64,000 nucleotides of DNA, taken from Apricaphanius iberus. Its lineage: Eukaryota > Chordata > Actinopteri > Cyprinodontiformes > Aphaniidae. Position 1 is the stretch's first letter. Every line of letters begins with the position of its first letter. The notes beneath the pieces are model-generated. The model was not told the DNA's origin, did not search any database, and saw only the letters and a program-made list of their open reading frames with translations. Shown piece by piece: positions 43,283 through 53,984 of the stretch. A program made the translations under genes and the position numbers. The stretch covers positions 496,001 to 560,000 of the forward strand of contig JAPXFQ010000065.1 in assembly GCA_028564705.1 (NCBI GenBank). The letters run 5' to 3'.

Positions 43283-44836
43283 AACTTGCAAAAAAGTTTT
43301 TAGTTAGCCACTAGTTGTTCAAGTTCTCCCACTTAAAACGATGAGAGGTCTGTCATTTTTATAATCGATATATCTCAAGTATGTGAGACAAAACAAAAAA
43401 AAACAAAAAATCCAGAAAATCACATGGTCTGATTCTTAAAGAATTTACAAATGATGGTAGCAAATAAGCAGTTGGTCTATAACAAACGTTCATCTCAATA
43501 CTTTGTTATATACTCTTCGTTGGCAATTTTTGTTCAAGGTTTTCACACAGTGCTGCTTGTATTTTGGCCTATTCCTCCATGCAGATCTCCTCTAGAGCAG
43601 GGATGTTTTGAGGCTGTCACTGGGCAAGACAGGCGTTCAACTCCTTCCAAAGATTTTCTGTTCGGTTGAGATCTGGAGACTGGCTAGGCCACTCCAGAAC
43701 CTTAAAATGCTTCTCACAAAGCAACTCCTTCATTACATTGGTGGTGTTTGGGATCAGTCATGCTGATGGAAGCAGGTTTTCACTCAAAATGTCATGCTAC
43801 ATGTTGTCATTCAGACTTTCCTTTTACACAGATAAGTCTTCCAGTTCCCATTGCAGAAAAAAATAGCCCCAAACCATAATGTTTCCACCCCCATGTTTCA
43901 CAATAGGTATGGTGTTCTTTGGATGCAACTCAGCATTATTTATTCTCCAAAAACAATAAGTGGTTTTTTATACTAAAGAGATCTATTTTTGTCTCATCTG
44001 ACTATGTGACATTCTCCCAATCTCCCCATCTCCATCATCTCTTGCAAAGGGGCCTGGGTTAACCTCGAGCAGTGCAGGATTTTAATCTATGATGACATAG
44101 TATCTTACTGATGGTTGCCTTTGTTAGTTTGGTCCCAGCTCTTTGCAGGTCATTCACCAGGTCCCCAAATGTAGGACTGGGTTTTTTCTATGGTCCTTGT
44201 GATCATTTTGACCTCACAGGGTGAGATCTTTCATGGAGCCCCAGATAAAGGAAGATTATCAGTAGTATTGTATGTCTTCCATTTTTCTAATAATTGCTCC
44301 CGCAGTTGACTTCTTCACAACAAGCTGCTCACCTATTGAAGATTCAGTCTTCCCAGCCTGGTGCAGGTCTACAATTTTCTAGCTGGTGTCCTTTGACAGC
44401 TTTTTGGTCTTGGGCATAGAGGTTTTTGGAGTGTGACTGTTTGAGGTTGTGGACAACCTGTAATAATGGCACTTGTTTGAACTCATTATCAGTATAAAAG
44501 ACATCTGAGGTTGTGGACAGATGTCTTTTATACTGATAATGAGTTCAAACAAGTGCCATTATTACAGGTAACGAGTGGAGGACAAATGAGCTTCTAACAG
44601 AAGATGCTACAGGTCTGTGAGAGCCAGAAATATTGCTTGTTTGTAGGTGACCAAATACTAAGTCAACTAAATTCTTTGCAAATCAGACCATGTGTTTTCT
44701 GGAAAAAAATGTGTTTCTCATTTTGTCTTTCATAATTGAGGTATACCTATGAGGAAAATGTCATGCCTCTCTCACCTTCTTAAGTAGGAGAAGTTGCACC
44801 ATTAGTGGCTGACTGAATACTTGTTTTGCCCCACTG
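43283..44836 (-). pseudogene. near full-length Tc1-like element with broken transposase
   Basis: About 1.55 kb, the size of an autonomous Tc1 element, lying on the minus strand. Long terminal inverted repeats of roughly 200 bp: left TAGTTAGCCACTAGTTGTTC at 43300, right ATTAGTGGCTGACTGAATAC at 44801 ending GTTTTGCCCCACTG with a TA after it. The transposase region is readable in pieces on the minus strand (for example GCCCAAGACCAAAAAGCTGT, the start, at about 44414-44395) but has stops and frameshifts. Near the gene's 5' side a templated inverted insertion created a perfect palindrome (44456-44569). Confidence 0.85.
44456..44569. repeat. perfect 51-bp palindrome with 12-base loop
   Basis: 44456-44506 and 44519-44569 are exact reverse complements. 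The loop GAGGTTGTGGAC (44507-44518) also occurs directly before the left arm at 44443-44454. Compared with normal Tc1 copies, the left arm plus one loop copy look like the added sequence. Confidence 0.97.
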
Positions 44837-45684
44837 TAAGTAGTTCTGATTTGTGTTTGATTATTTTTCTTCTCTTCGTTATTTTGTATAATTAACGAGT
44901 GATAGCTGATTGGACAGACCAAATTAAATATTTAAGGAACATACACTGCAGAATAAAGGAGCATGCCAAGGATGGCCACAATATGTATCTTAATGAGGTC
45001 TAATCAAACACAGCAAGGGCCACACTGAAGACAAAAGCTAAATGATGCAAGTTGATGTCATCAGCCAATGATTGGCTAACGGCAATAAATGGTTTGTTAA
45101 AGTAAAACAGAGGGATATGAATTTGAAAGTGCTGGAACACTGCCTCACCTCTGGACACGGAAGACATGATTATGAACTGTATCTATTAAGGAGAGTGGTT
45201 AGGCTTTTTATTTAGAATTCATCATGCCCATCTCAGCTTAAAAATCTAAAATGATCATATACTATCAAATGAAAAATGCTTTAGCAGAATATTGCAAGAT
45301 GTTTTAACTCATATTGTTCATGCACATTAACAAAACATTTTTTTAGAGCTGTTTTATAATTTATGATTTCATATCTAGTTTAGTGGCCAAGCTTTGAGAG
45401 TAAATGCTGAAAACAATATCAGGGCAACCGGTAATGGAGCTCATAAAGTTGGATTTTCCAGAGGGTGAATACCGTATCTACTAAATAAACATTTGATTAA
45501 GGCAATCTTAGTCTCAGGCCTTCCACAAAGGGTGCTAATCAAACTGTTTAATATTCAGTTAACAAAGATCAAAAACATGTTTTGTAATTAGCCTTCAGAG
45601 TGTTTCTTTTTTTCTGCGATGATCCTTTCTGATCAAGGAGGGGGGCTTTTAATACAGTCTGCTAATGAAGTAACCGTGCTTTAC

Positions 45685-45797
45685 CTTGATACTGGGCCCT
45701 GAAGCCTTTATGGCGAAGGTTGCTCTCTGCTACAAAGTGAAGCCGTAGCCAGTTTTTGTTGCTGATGATGGAAGCTGGAATATTCTTTCCAGTCAGC
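45685..45797 (-). CDS. csmd3: CSMD3-like exon 2 of window: CUB-2, second part
   Basis: Residues 83-121. Acceptor cactttcag/GCTGACTGG, donor TATCAAG/gtaaag; phase 2 in, phase 1 out. Completes the split Trp of exon 1 and reads WLTGKNIPASIISNKNWLRL then HFVAESNLRHKGFRAQYQ, the last strands of the CUB fold. The order LTG, WLRLHF and KGF.AQ is that of CSMD3 CUB-2. It is separated from exon 1 by the largest intron in the window, about 14.2 kb. Confidence 0.95.
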
Positions 45798-46984
45798 CTG
45801 AAAGTGAAAAATCATACACAACATAAGATATGTCACATGCTCTAATTTTAAACTATCTTCACAGCCGTCATAGCCGCAATACAAAACATGCTCAAGTTAT
45901 AACAGGATACCTTTTATTGTTTAATTATTTGTAAATTGTAACATTATGAGGTTGGTCGCACACATGTGGCTTTCTCAATGTGAAAGTTGTTATTTTATTG
46001 TTTTATATATGCTTTACTATAATAACTTAATTTATTGTTTCAACAGGAAAAAATACATTGTGACAAGATGGAAAATATATTATCTATCCAATAAAGTTTC
46101 TTATAATAAAGCTCTATTTTTATTTAGCCAGCTGTGGTAACTCTGTGGAAGCTGTGGTAACTCACAGCTTGCATGAATCTTCCCAAATAAAAATATTTAG
46201 ATAGGAAGGCTACTGGAAAAACAAGTCCTGGAAATGACCCTCAGAAAATTATAGTTTTTTAAAAGAGTTTTTGTCCACCCAAAACTTTACTTTCCTGAAG
46301 CTAAATAATATATAACCATTTAAGAAACAAACCAGATTATATCTTCCGCCTTTATGTGAATTATTGAATTTTCCTATTAATATTAGGGAGCAATGATTGC
46401 TTTATGGTAACTGAACAAAAGGCATGCAAACACATCTCAAAGTCTGAAAGACAAATGCATGCAGACAGTTTAATTTATTTTCTAGTCTCTGTTAATTTAC
46501 ACCGATGAGTGTTTGTAAAAATGTCTATTAGCAAGAAACGGAAAAGCAAAACCTGCCAAACAGCAATATTGTGTGTTAATTCTCTTTGGTGGTGTGTCAT
46601 TAAACTTGTTTAAATAGTTTGTCAAAACTCTATGTGACATAAAGTGTACTCTGGTTTTTTCCCTGTCTGGTTCCTTACAGTGAATAGTTGCAGCATCAGG
46701 GATGGTCCATTATCTTGGAAGTTTAAAGCTGCCAAGGGCCTCCTCATATATTGGCCTAACAAGCTTTTTTTATTGCCTTCAAATCCTTACAATATGCCCT
46801 GTCATACCACAGCCAGTAGAACAATAATGTCATTGTACAGTTTAAACAGATGCTCCAGACAGGTCGTAGGAGGAGTATAGTGTTTTGTTGAGTCTTGTTT
46901 TTCCAAACACCGCACACAAAAAAAAGATAAAACATCTTGTCAGAGTGTGTGTGTGTCTAAACTCACATTCTTATCTTTTGTGGA

Positions 46985-47150
46985 ACGTATTTAGGCATAA
47001 CCCTGTGAATATTTCTCATTTATCCAGGTCATGGTTATCTCAAGGAAATTTCATGAACTGATGAAGCCTCTTGGATAAGAGGTGAAACGTCTTCCAAGAC
47101 AAATTACAAAGTCCAGTTGCGTTCGATTGAAATTTCCTTGAGGTATTTAG
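46985..47150 (+). repeat. possible retroelement 3' fragment
   Basis: ATTTATCCAGGTCATGGTTA followed by GATGAAGCCTCTTGGATAAG and AGGTGAAACGTCTTCCAAGA is wording common at the 3' end of a widespread fish retroelement (non-LTR or Penelope-like). About 150 bp; class uncertain. Confidence 0.4.
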
Positions 47151-48969
47151 GTATATGCTGATATATGTTAAATGTTTTTTGATGTGATTTCTTTGGCATT
47201 TAGTCTCTCGTCTTTACTACCTCTTTCTTACCTCAGGACAAATAAAAAGACAAGAAAACTGAAGAATTAAAAAGTGACATTTAGAGAAAAAGAAAGGGAC
47301 GGGTGCTACGATTGACAGAGAGAGAACTTTTTCAGTTGGTGGTCTTTGCAAATTTCAGAATTGTATTATTAACCCTATCTGACATTTGTTTTATTTTTAG
47401 AAATAGTCTCTTGTTTTTAGATTTTAATATTTATCTTGTTGACCATGGGCCAGCTAAAGAGATTGATCATTGAAGAACAAAACTATTAGTACAACTACTG
47501 AGTACAATTTTTGATTACTAGGTTTTTAAGTCTACATTATTTCTCACAAAGAATGAGAATGGCCCCTCCTAAAGAAGAATGGAAAACTAATCCGTTTCCA
47601 CATAAATGTGACCTTTTCTCTCACTGCGTAATTGAGAAAATGCTAATATCTACAAAATCAGGCAGAATAAAAATCAGCCACTGTCCTGATGTTAAAGGAA
47701 GAAAAGACTGTGACTTTCACAAGACAACTTCTTTCAGAAGTCTACATGATGAGGAATCAATAGAATAGAGCAGCTTCCAGCATCTAAGAGACCCACTGCT
47801 TATTCGCCAAGAAGCAAGCAACAGGACAAAGTCAAAGCTATATTTTTGTCACAAAGGCAAAAGTGTTGGAGAAAGAAAAACATGATTGTAGAGCATTCTG
47901 GCGAATGATTAAATTTGCATACTGTATGGACACTACGAATCACCGTACTGGAGGAAGCGCACATGCACATTAGTTCTGCCGGCGCTGGTGTTTTTCCACA
48001 GTAGGTGGAAGTTGCTAGTTTTAGCATGTTGCCTATAGCCGTATAAGTTGATTGTATGCAACAGCGGTTTATATAATAAACATATCTGGCTTGGACCCAT
48101 GGACTCCTCGCTCATTTCTACAATGATCATTTGTCACTGGCAAACAAGAGTTTAATAACACCAAAAAGTATGTTAGCGATTGAAGTGAAACAATGACTGA
48201 GAAAATCTCCCTGGGAAATCAGCATGGTATACAGTAATAGAATATGACATGAATAGAAGGATTTCCCTTATTTAAAAAAATCTAATGACATGTCACACAT
48301 GCTCTTTCATGTTTCCACAGATATTTTGATGACTGACTTTTATTGACGAGCTCTTTGAGATTGTGAGGTCTTTTTGTCATCACCCTACTCACTAACCACC
48401 TCCACAGTTGTTGTTTTTAATAGATTCAGGATTCTGGCTCCATAATGATAACATTACTTTTAGCCAGAGGAAACATGTTGGTAAAATTAAGATAATTTTA
48501 CTCCTAAATCTGGCAGGGGCATGAAAAATTTGGAGTTTAACTGTATTTACCAAAATTCCCCATCATCCAGACTCAATTTTCCAGAGTTTTCTGATTGCAT
48601 TCTGGACATTGAAGGTAAAAGTGTCTAACTTAAATTTTCCATGAATGAGCCAGATAGACTTGACAGTGAGTAAGGTACTGTTCTAGCTGGCTATTATTAG
48701 TTATTTTTTAGTAAGCATATGAAGCAACGTAGATCAGTTAGATTTCAAAATACTGTATGTTTTTCACAAATTAGGATTAGGAGATGCTTTGCCAAATTCG
48801 GATCATTTCAATCTTTCAAAGCTTCATTCTGTTCATGAAAATAACACAATTATCATTTTAAATACTTTGGCAAAAAGATTGTCAAGGTGTTCAGTTAAAA
48901 AGGCTGATTTAAATTGATGCAGTATCCAGACAAAGAAAGCAGAAAACTTGCAATTTTTCCCAGTGTAAA

Positions 48970-49025
48970 TGTATCTATTCCTTGTATGTGTCATACTTGG
49001 CCATTAAAGCTGATTCTGATTCTAT
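48970..49025 (+). repeat. possible LINE 3' tail
   Basis: CATTAAAGCTGATTCTGATT CT after a TATGTGTCATACTTGG stretch is typical of the last bases of some fish LINEs. Only about 50 bp. Confidence 0.35.
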
Positions 49026-51504
49026 TGTTTCTTAAGAAAAATAAAAGTGATGCCAGAAATTTTTACCTTGTGTTCAGATGTGGCAAATTAAACAAAGGGT
49101 TTAATATGACCTTTCATGAAAAATGATCTATTTTTAGAAATTCTGCTTTTTGTCTTTATGAGAATGGAGTAGGAGTAGACGTCTGGAAAATTGTGCAATA
49201 CTCCATACTAATACAAGTACATTCCAAATGTGTCAACTTTTTTCAAGTGTGCTTACAAACCTTGTTACCCAACCAAAATCAATCAGGAGACATTTTTCCT
49301 TCCATATGAAATATTCAATCTCTCAGCAGATATTAACTATTGGATATTATGTAATAATATAGGATGAGTTATTCTTTATCATTTCAGCTGCTATCTTCTC
49401 CCTTTCTTTTTAGAAGGTATAATAACACATCTTAATGTATGATGGTTTGGCTACAAACTGACTTTGGAGAACTCTGAGTTCAGATTTCTGCTGTATGGCC
49501 AGAATTTTACATTTATTGCCAATGGGAGACTCCTGAGTTAATTCTCAAACCACATTTCTTTGTAAGAATAGAAGCTCCCTTTTCCCGAGACTGAAACCTG
49601 TTAGGCGGCTTAAAGACAATTTGATGGATTTTACTTTGCGTTGGAAGATCAATAAAAAATCCAAGAGCAAAGAAATGCAATCTAACATGCATAATAATTT
49701 AACTGAAGTTGGTAATTTAGCTGCAAGACACCTCTTGCGCTGCATAACCTTTAAATATTGCAATCTAACTCTAGCAATCTTTTAGCTGCACTGGTGGAAT
49801 AGGACTGTTCATAATTATTGAGCTGAGCAAAATATTGTCTGCTGTGGAGACAATCAATTCCAAAGCTAGCTGCCTGAATATGTTCATAGCATCCAAAAAT
49901 GATACACTAAGTAATTGGAAACATCTGCAAGAGACTGAATCCTGACTGGAGGTGGAAAAATGAGGTCGATAGACAACCAGAGAAAAGAATCACCAAATAA
50001 TTACATTTTCTGGTTGAATTTCTTGTTATAAGCAAAAATAAAAAATAAAAGGTTAAGATATTTGCAATTCCTTTAAGGTTTTAAATGTTGTGTAGATATT
50101 TAAAATAATGTCATATATCATGTGATTTACTGCTTGTTGTTTTTGCCCTGTTTGAACAGAGCTGAACAATCATATTAAAGGTCAACACAATAGCATAGTT
50201 TTTTTTCTCAACCTATCCAGAGAAGGCTTTTGTTCAATTTTTTTTTTTTTTGGGGAGTTTTTTTTTTTTGCTTGGTCTGTTTTCAAAGAGATTGATGTGC
50301 AGCCTCAGATCAACCTTCAACACCTTGGCTACAGTGAAATCAATAAAACTCATTTGGCAAGATCTGATAAAAATGCTCAATTGATATAAAGATAAAGGCA
50401 GTGCTAGATGCATAGATGAGTCATCAAAAAAAATAAAACATAAAAATAAAAAAAATAAATTGCGTCCCACAGTTCTGTCCTTTAGTCGTGTAAATGATTT
50501 AAGATGTTACTTTTAAGAAAGAAGCTGATAAATTTGGGAAATACGTATTCTTATTATGCATTTCTTCTTATGCATACTGAAACTTTTTTTTTAAATCTGA
50601 TTGATTAAACTTCTCTGCACTGTAAGGTGCTCTGCACTTTTAGCCCCCGTAGAATATTGTGCTTCACATGTTACGTAATTTGAAACCAACCCACCCTGTA
50701 TTAGCATGGCTTATCATTATCTTATACTGAGACATCTAAGGCAAAGTGCCTCACATTTTAGGTTTATTCTCCTGAAAAGGATAAAAAGCAACAATAAATC
50801 TGCCAGAGTACAGGGTTCCAGACTGTCTATCATTGTTAAGCAGCTGTAAACATCAAGGCTAAATTGACAGTTGGCTTGTCTCTGCCTGCAGCTGGTGCTA
50901 TACATTAGGTTGTTTGAATGCTTAGCAGTCCTGTGGCCTTGTACATAGTCGTACACATTTGTAAATAGAGAGAACAAGAGCTTTGAGTATTGTGGGCAGG
51001 AGGGATTCAGTTTTCCTGAGTTGGGCTTGTTTGCTTGTCTGTTTGTTTGATTCCCATGAAAAGTTGAAGCCATTTCTAAAAAGCGCTGGCCACACTACAC
51101 TTGGGCTCATCGATTCCCTCGGGAAATGTAAGGTTTAAAAGGAAAACGATGTCTAACAGCCTATGACATTTGGGGGCATACAGCAAAAATATATTTAGGT
51201 TCACATGTGGCACAGTGTATAGCACCACAGAGAGGAGAAACATTCACAGACACTAAAGTGCTGGATGTCAAACCTCTGCACCCGATCAATAAGCATAATA
51301 TGCAAAAACTTGTTTTTTTAACAAAAAAACACCTCAATTACTGAAGGTAAAGTTTTCCTTGATGCTTAAATACAATGTTTTTACTTAAAAGAATCAACAT
51401 TCGATTTTCCACTGCTTCTTATTTCACCATATATGCAATTTAGGAAAGATTTTTTAATAAGAAACAAAGATATTTATTTTATGCTCCGTGTAGACAGTAC
51501 TGAT

Positions 51505-52903
51505 TTAACCCTTGTGTGGTGCTCATATTTGTGTTTTTCAGCCTGTGTTCATGGGACTGGTGGACCCGCTAGAGTTTTGGCTTTCCAAATCAACACTATT
51601 AAGCAGTTTTGTCCAAATACTCAACAGATGTTTACTTTATCCCAATTACAAGCCATATGAAAAGCAAACATGATTAATATATGCCCTTTATCTGTTAGAT
51701 CACATTTATGTGTTGCGATTTTTTTTCCAATAAAATGTAATCAAAAAAGAAAAACAGTTATGATAAAGTGGAGTTAGTACAAAGAAGCAATGCATTTACA
51801 AATGTGAAACGGATAATCCTCAACATTTTGGGGAAGTTTTCCAGAGACACTGATGCACGGAAATGCTCTATGGTTTTTGCACTCCATAGGGATTCTGTGA
51901 ATTCCCCTTTGGACCTGGAAACTCCAGCAAGGACAAACACTCAAAAGTAGGCTTGTAAATCAATTTGGTCCATCTCCTTCCACATCTCTCCAAAAACACG
52001 CCTTCCTTCTAGATTACTGTAATCCAGAATCATTTTCTGGATGGGACGAAAAACTCAAATGAAGACTTGATCTCCTGCACGAGTAACTGCCAGCCGTCTT
52101 GGCCCCGATTGCATCCTTATTACGTTAGCAACTCTGCAGGGTGGCTCATTTCTTGGGCACGAAGACCATTCAATTTCAAAAAATGTTGACATTTACATTT
52201 CTTCACTTGCTATCTAGTGGGCTTGTTTTGGTCCTGAGGCTGGCTGCTGATCGGCTTCTCCTCTTTGTTTTGGTTCTAAATGGTGCTCAACCTCATGCCT
52301 CTTCTTCTCACTGTCAGACTCTGAATTTTCAAAAATGTAGTCCTCACATTTTGAAACCTCGTCCTCAAGATCATCATCAGAAACTTCTCTCTCTTCCAAA
52401 ATCAATTGCAAGGCCCTTTCAGCAGCTAATCTTGGGCTATCTTGATCATTTGCAATAAGTCTTGCAATAAGGCTCTTAGCAAAGTCTTATTTATAATGTT
52501 ATGTCTCTGATTTCCAGGTGTGTAGTTCATGCAAGAAAGAGGGTAAATGTGTGGAAATGTAAGACTTGTTGATAGTTACATTTTCAATAATGTCGTCGCT
52601 TTTTGCTGGAGCAGGAGGGGCTGAAAACACTATCAGCAGCCCCAGAAAGGAGGAAGATAGAGTGTAGGTACACAGGACCTATACTTCCACAGTTTTATTA
52701 GCACCGGGTCCAGTGGAGCCGAACACCTTGTATGTAATGTCAATGCATAGGGGGTTGTACTGTATGTGGTCATTGAAATTTTGTTCTGATTTATGTTCTA
52801 CACAGAAAATTAGCTTAAGCCCATGGATTTCAGGTTGAAAAAATAATTAATTATTTCATTTTTCTTTTGACAAACAATGATCCAAACGTCATATGGGGGT
52901 TAA
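51505..52903 (-). mobile_element. piggyBac-like transposon, internally deleted
   Basis: Bounded by TTAA at both ends (51505-51508, 52900-52903). The left end reads TTAACCCTTGTGTGGTGCTC and the right, reversed, TTAACCCCCATATGACG. Two pieces of a transposase are readable on the minus strand inside (see the pseudogene entry). 1.4 kb against about 2.3-2.5 kb for complete piggyBac elements, so the middle and C-terminal catalytic part are lost. Confidence 0.75.
51758..52411 (-). pseudogene. piggyBac-like transposase fragments
   Basis: Minus-strand remains in two pieces. 52411-52214 encodes an acidic N-terminal segment (LILEEREVSDDDLEDEVSKC), as in the start of piggyBac transposases. 51940-51758 encodes FVLAGVSRSKGEFTESLWSA and TIEHFRASVSLENFPKMLRI IRF, the AGV.RSK....LW....  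..FRA..SL..F....R.IRF core of the piggyBac (DDE_Tnp_1_7) domain. The catalytic Asp positions beyond this are absent. Not functional. Confidence 0.65.
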
Positions 52904-53984
52904 GGACTCAAAAAACGTAAGTAAGACTGAGGCATTCCCTTTCTATGCATTTCACTCTGTGGTACATGCAGGGTTCTCCATCCAATGTTTCCTCTAAGCT
53001 GCGCATGCGCAATTGCGCACTGCTGACACTGTTTTCGCACAGAGAAAATCAGTGTTGTGCACATACAAATCAAGCGTGAATTGAAAATAAAATAAAATAA
53101 ACTAGTTTTGTCCTATTTTCCAATATGTGTCGATGAGCATATGCGCCAAAGTACAGTTCCAGTGGTGCTCCTGCACAGTCCAATTAGAAAAACACACACT
53201 CACACATATCCATTTTCCATGGTTATTTCCATATAAATGCGGCAGAGACCCGTACACTGACACAATCAGTGGCTGGCCGTGCTTTTGTTTACTGGACCTT
53301 CAGCATGGGTTTACCAAATTAATAATGTTGTGACAAATATAAAAGCCATCAATACTATATACAAATACGATATACATGACCCTTTATTCCAGAGTTCTTG
53401 TTAAACCTGGCATTAATAGCAGTATCAAGACTTAACTATGAGATGTTTACCACTGCTTTTACTTTATTATTTTTTAACTTGTACTCATCATAATACAGAT
53501 GTAGCATGTTTATGGGGACTGCCGAAAGGGGGAGGGATAAAGACACCAAGCCCTGCATAATTATATCACAGATCATTGTTGATTTATCAAGCAATTATTC
53601 TTAATGCTAAGATTCTTTATGTGGAATGAATACCATTAAAGAAAACTAAAAAAAATAATATTAAAAAACTCAGTCTGAAAATGGCGTACAAATATTTTTT
53701 TCTGCTGAGACAAGCAGGGTAACAATGGGGTTGGCTTGCATCTCTTCAGGATAGGGATCTCTAGGTTTTTTGAAAAAGTCTGCCTTGAAAGGTGATTATT
53801 CATCATTTCTGAGACCAAATCATTTTCTCCTCCCTCAGCGCTTGTGAAAAGAATTAAAAAACTTTGGAAGAATTATTGTGCAAGGATTGTTGCATATGTG
53901 CTTTGCTAATAAAGATATGGCAGTGATAACTCTGCTCTTTGACATCATTTATAAATAGTTAGTGAACTTTTTCTTTTGGAGATG

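Larger units (their letters stand above)
43112..45684 (-). other. intron 2
   Basis: Most of it is a Tc1-like element (43283-44836). 44840-45684 shows nothing. Confidence 0.8.

Noticed and set aside
52980..53080. TGCGCATGCGCAATTGCGCA palindromic block as a regulatory site
   Set aside because: It resembles the end of a common fish repeat (TTTCCTCTAAGCTGCGC), but no partner end was found; too short to call either way.
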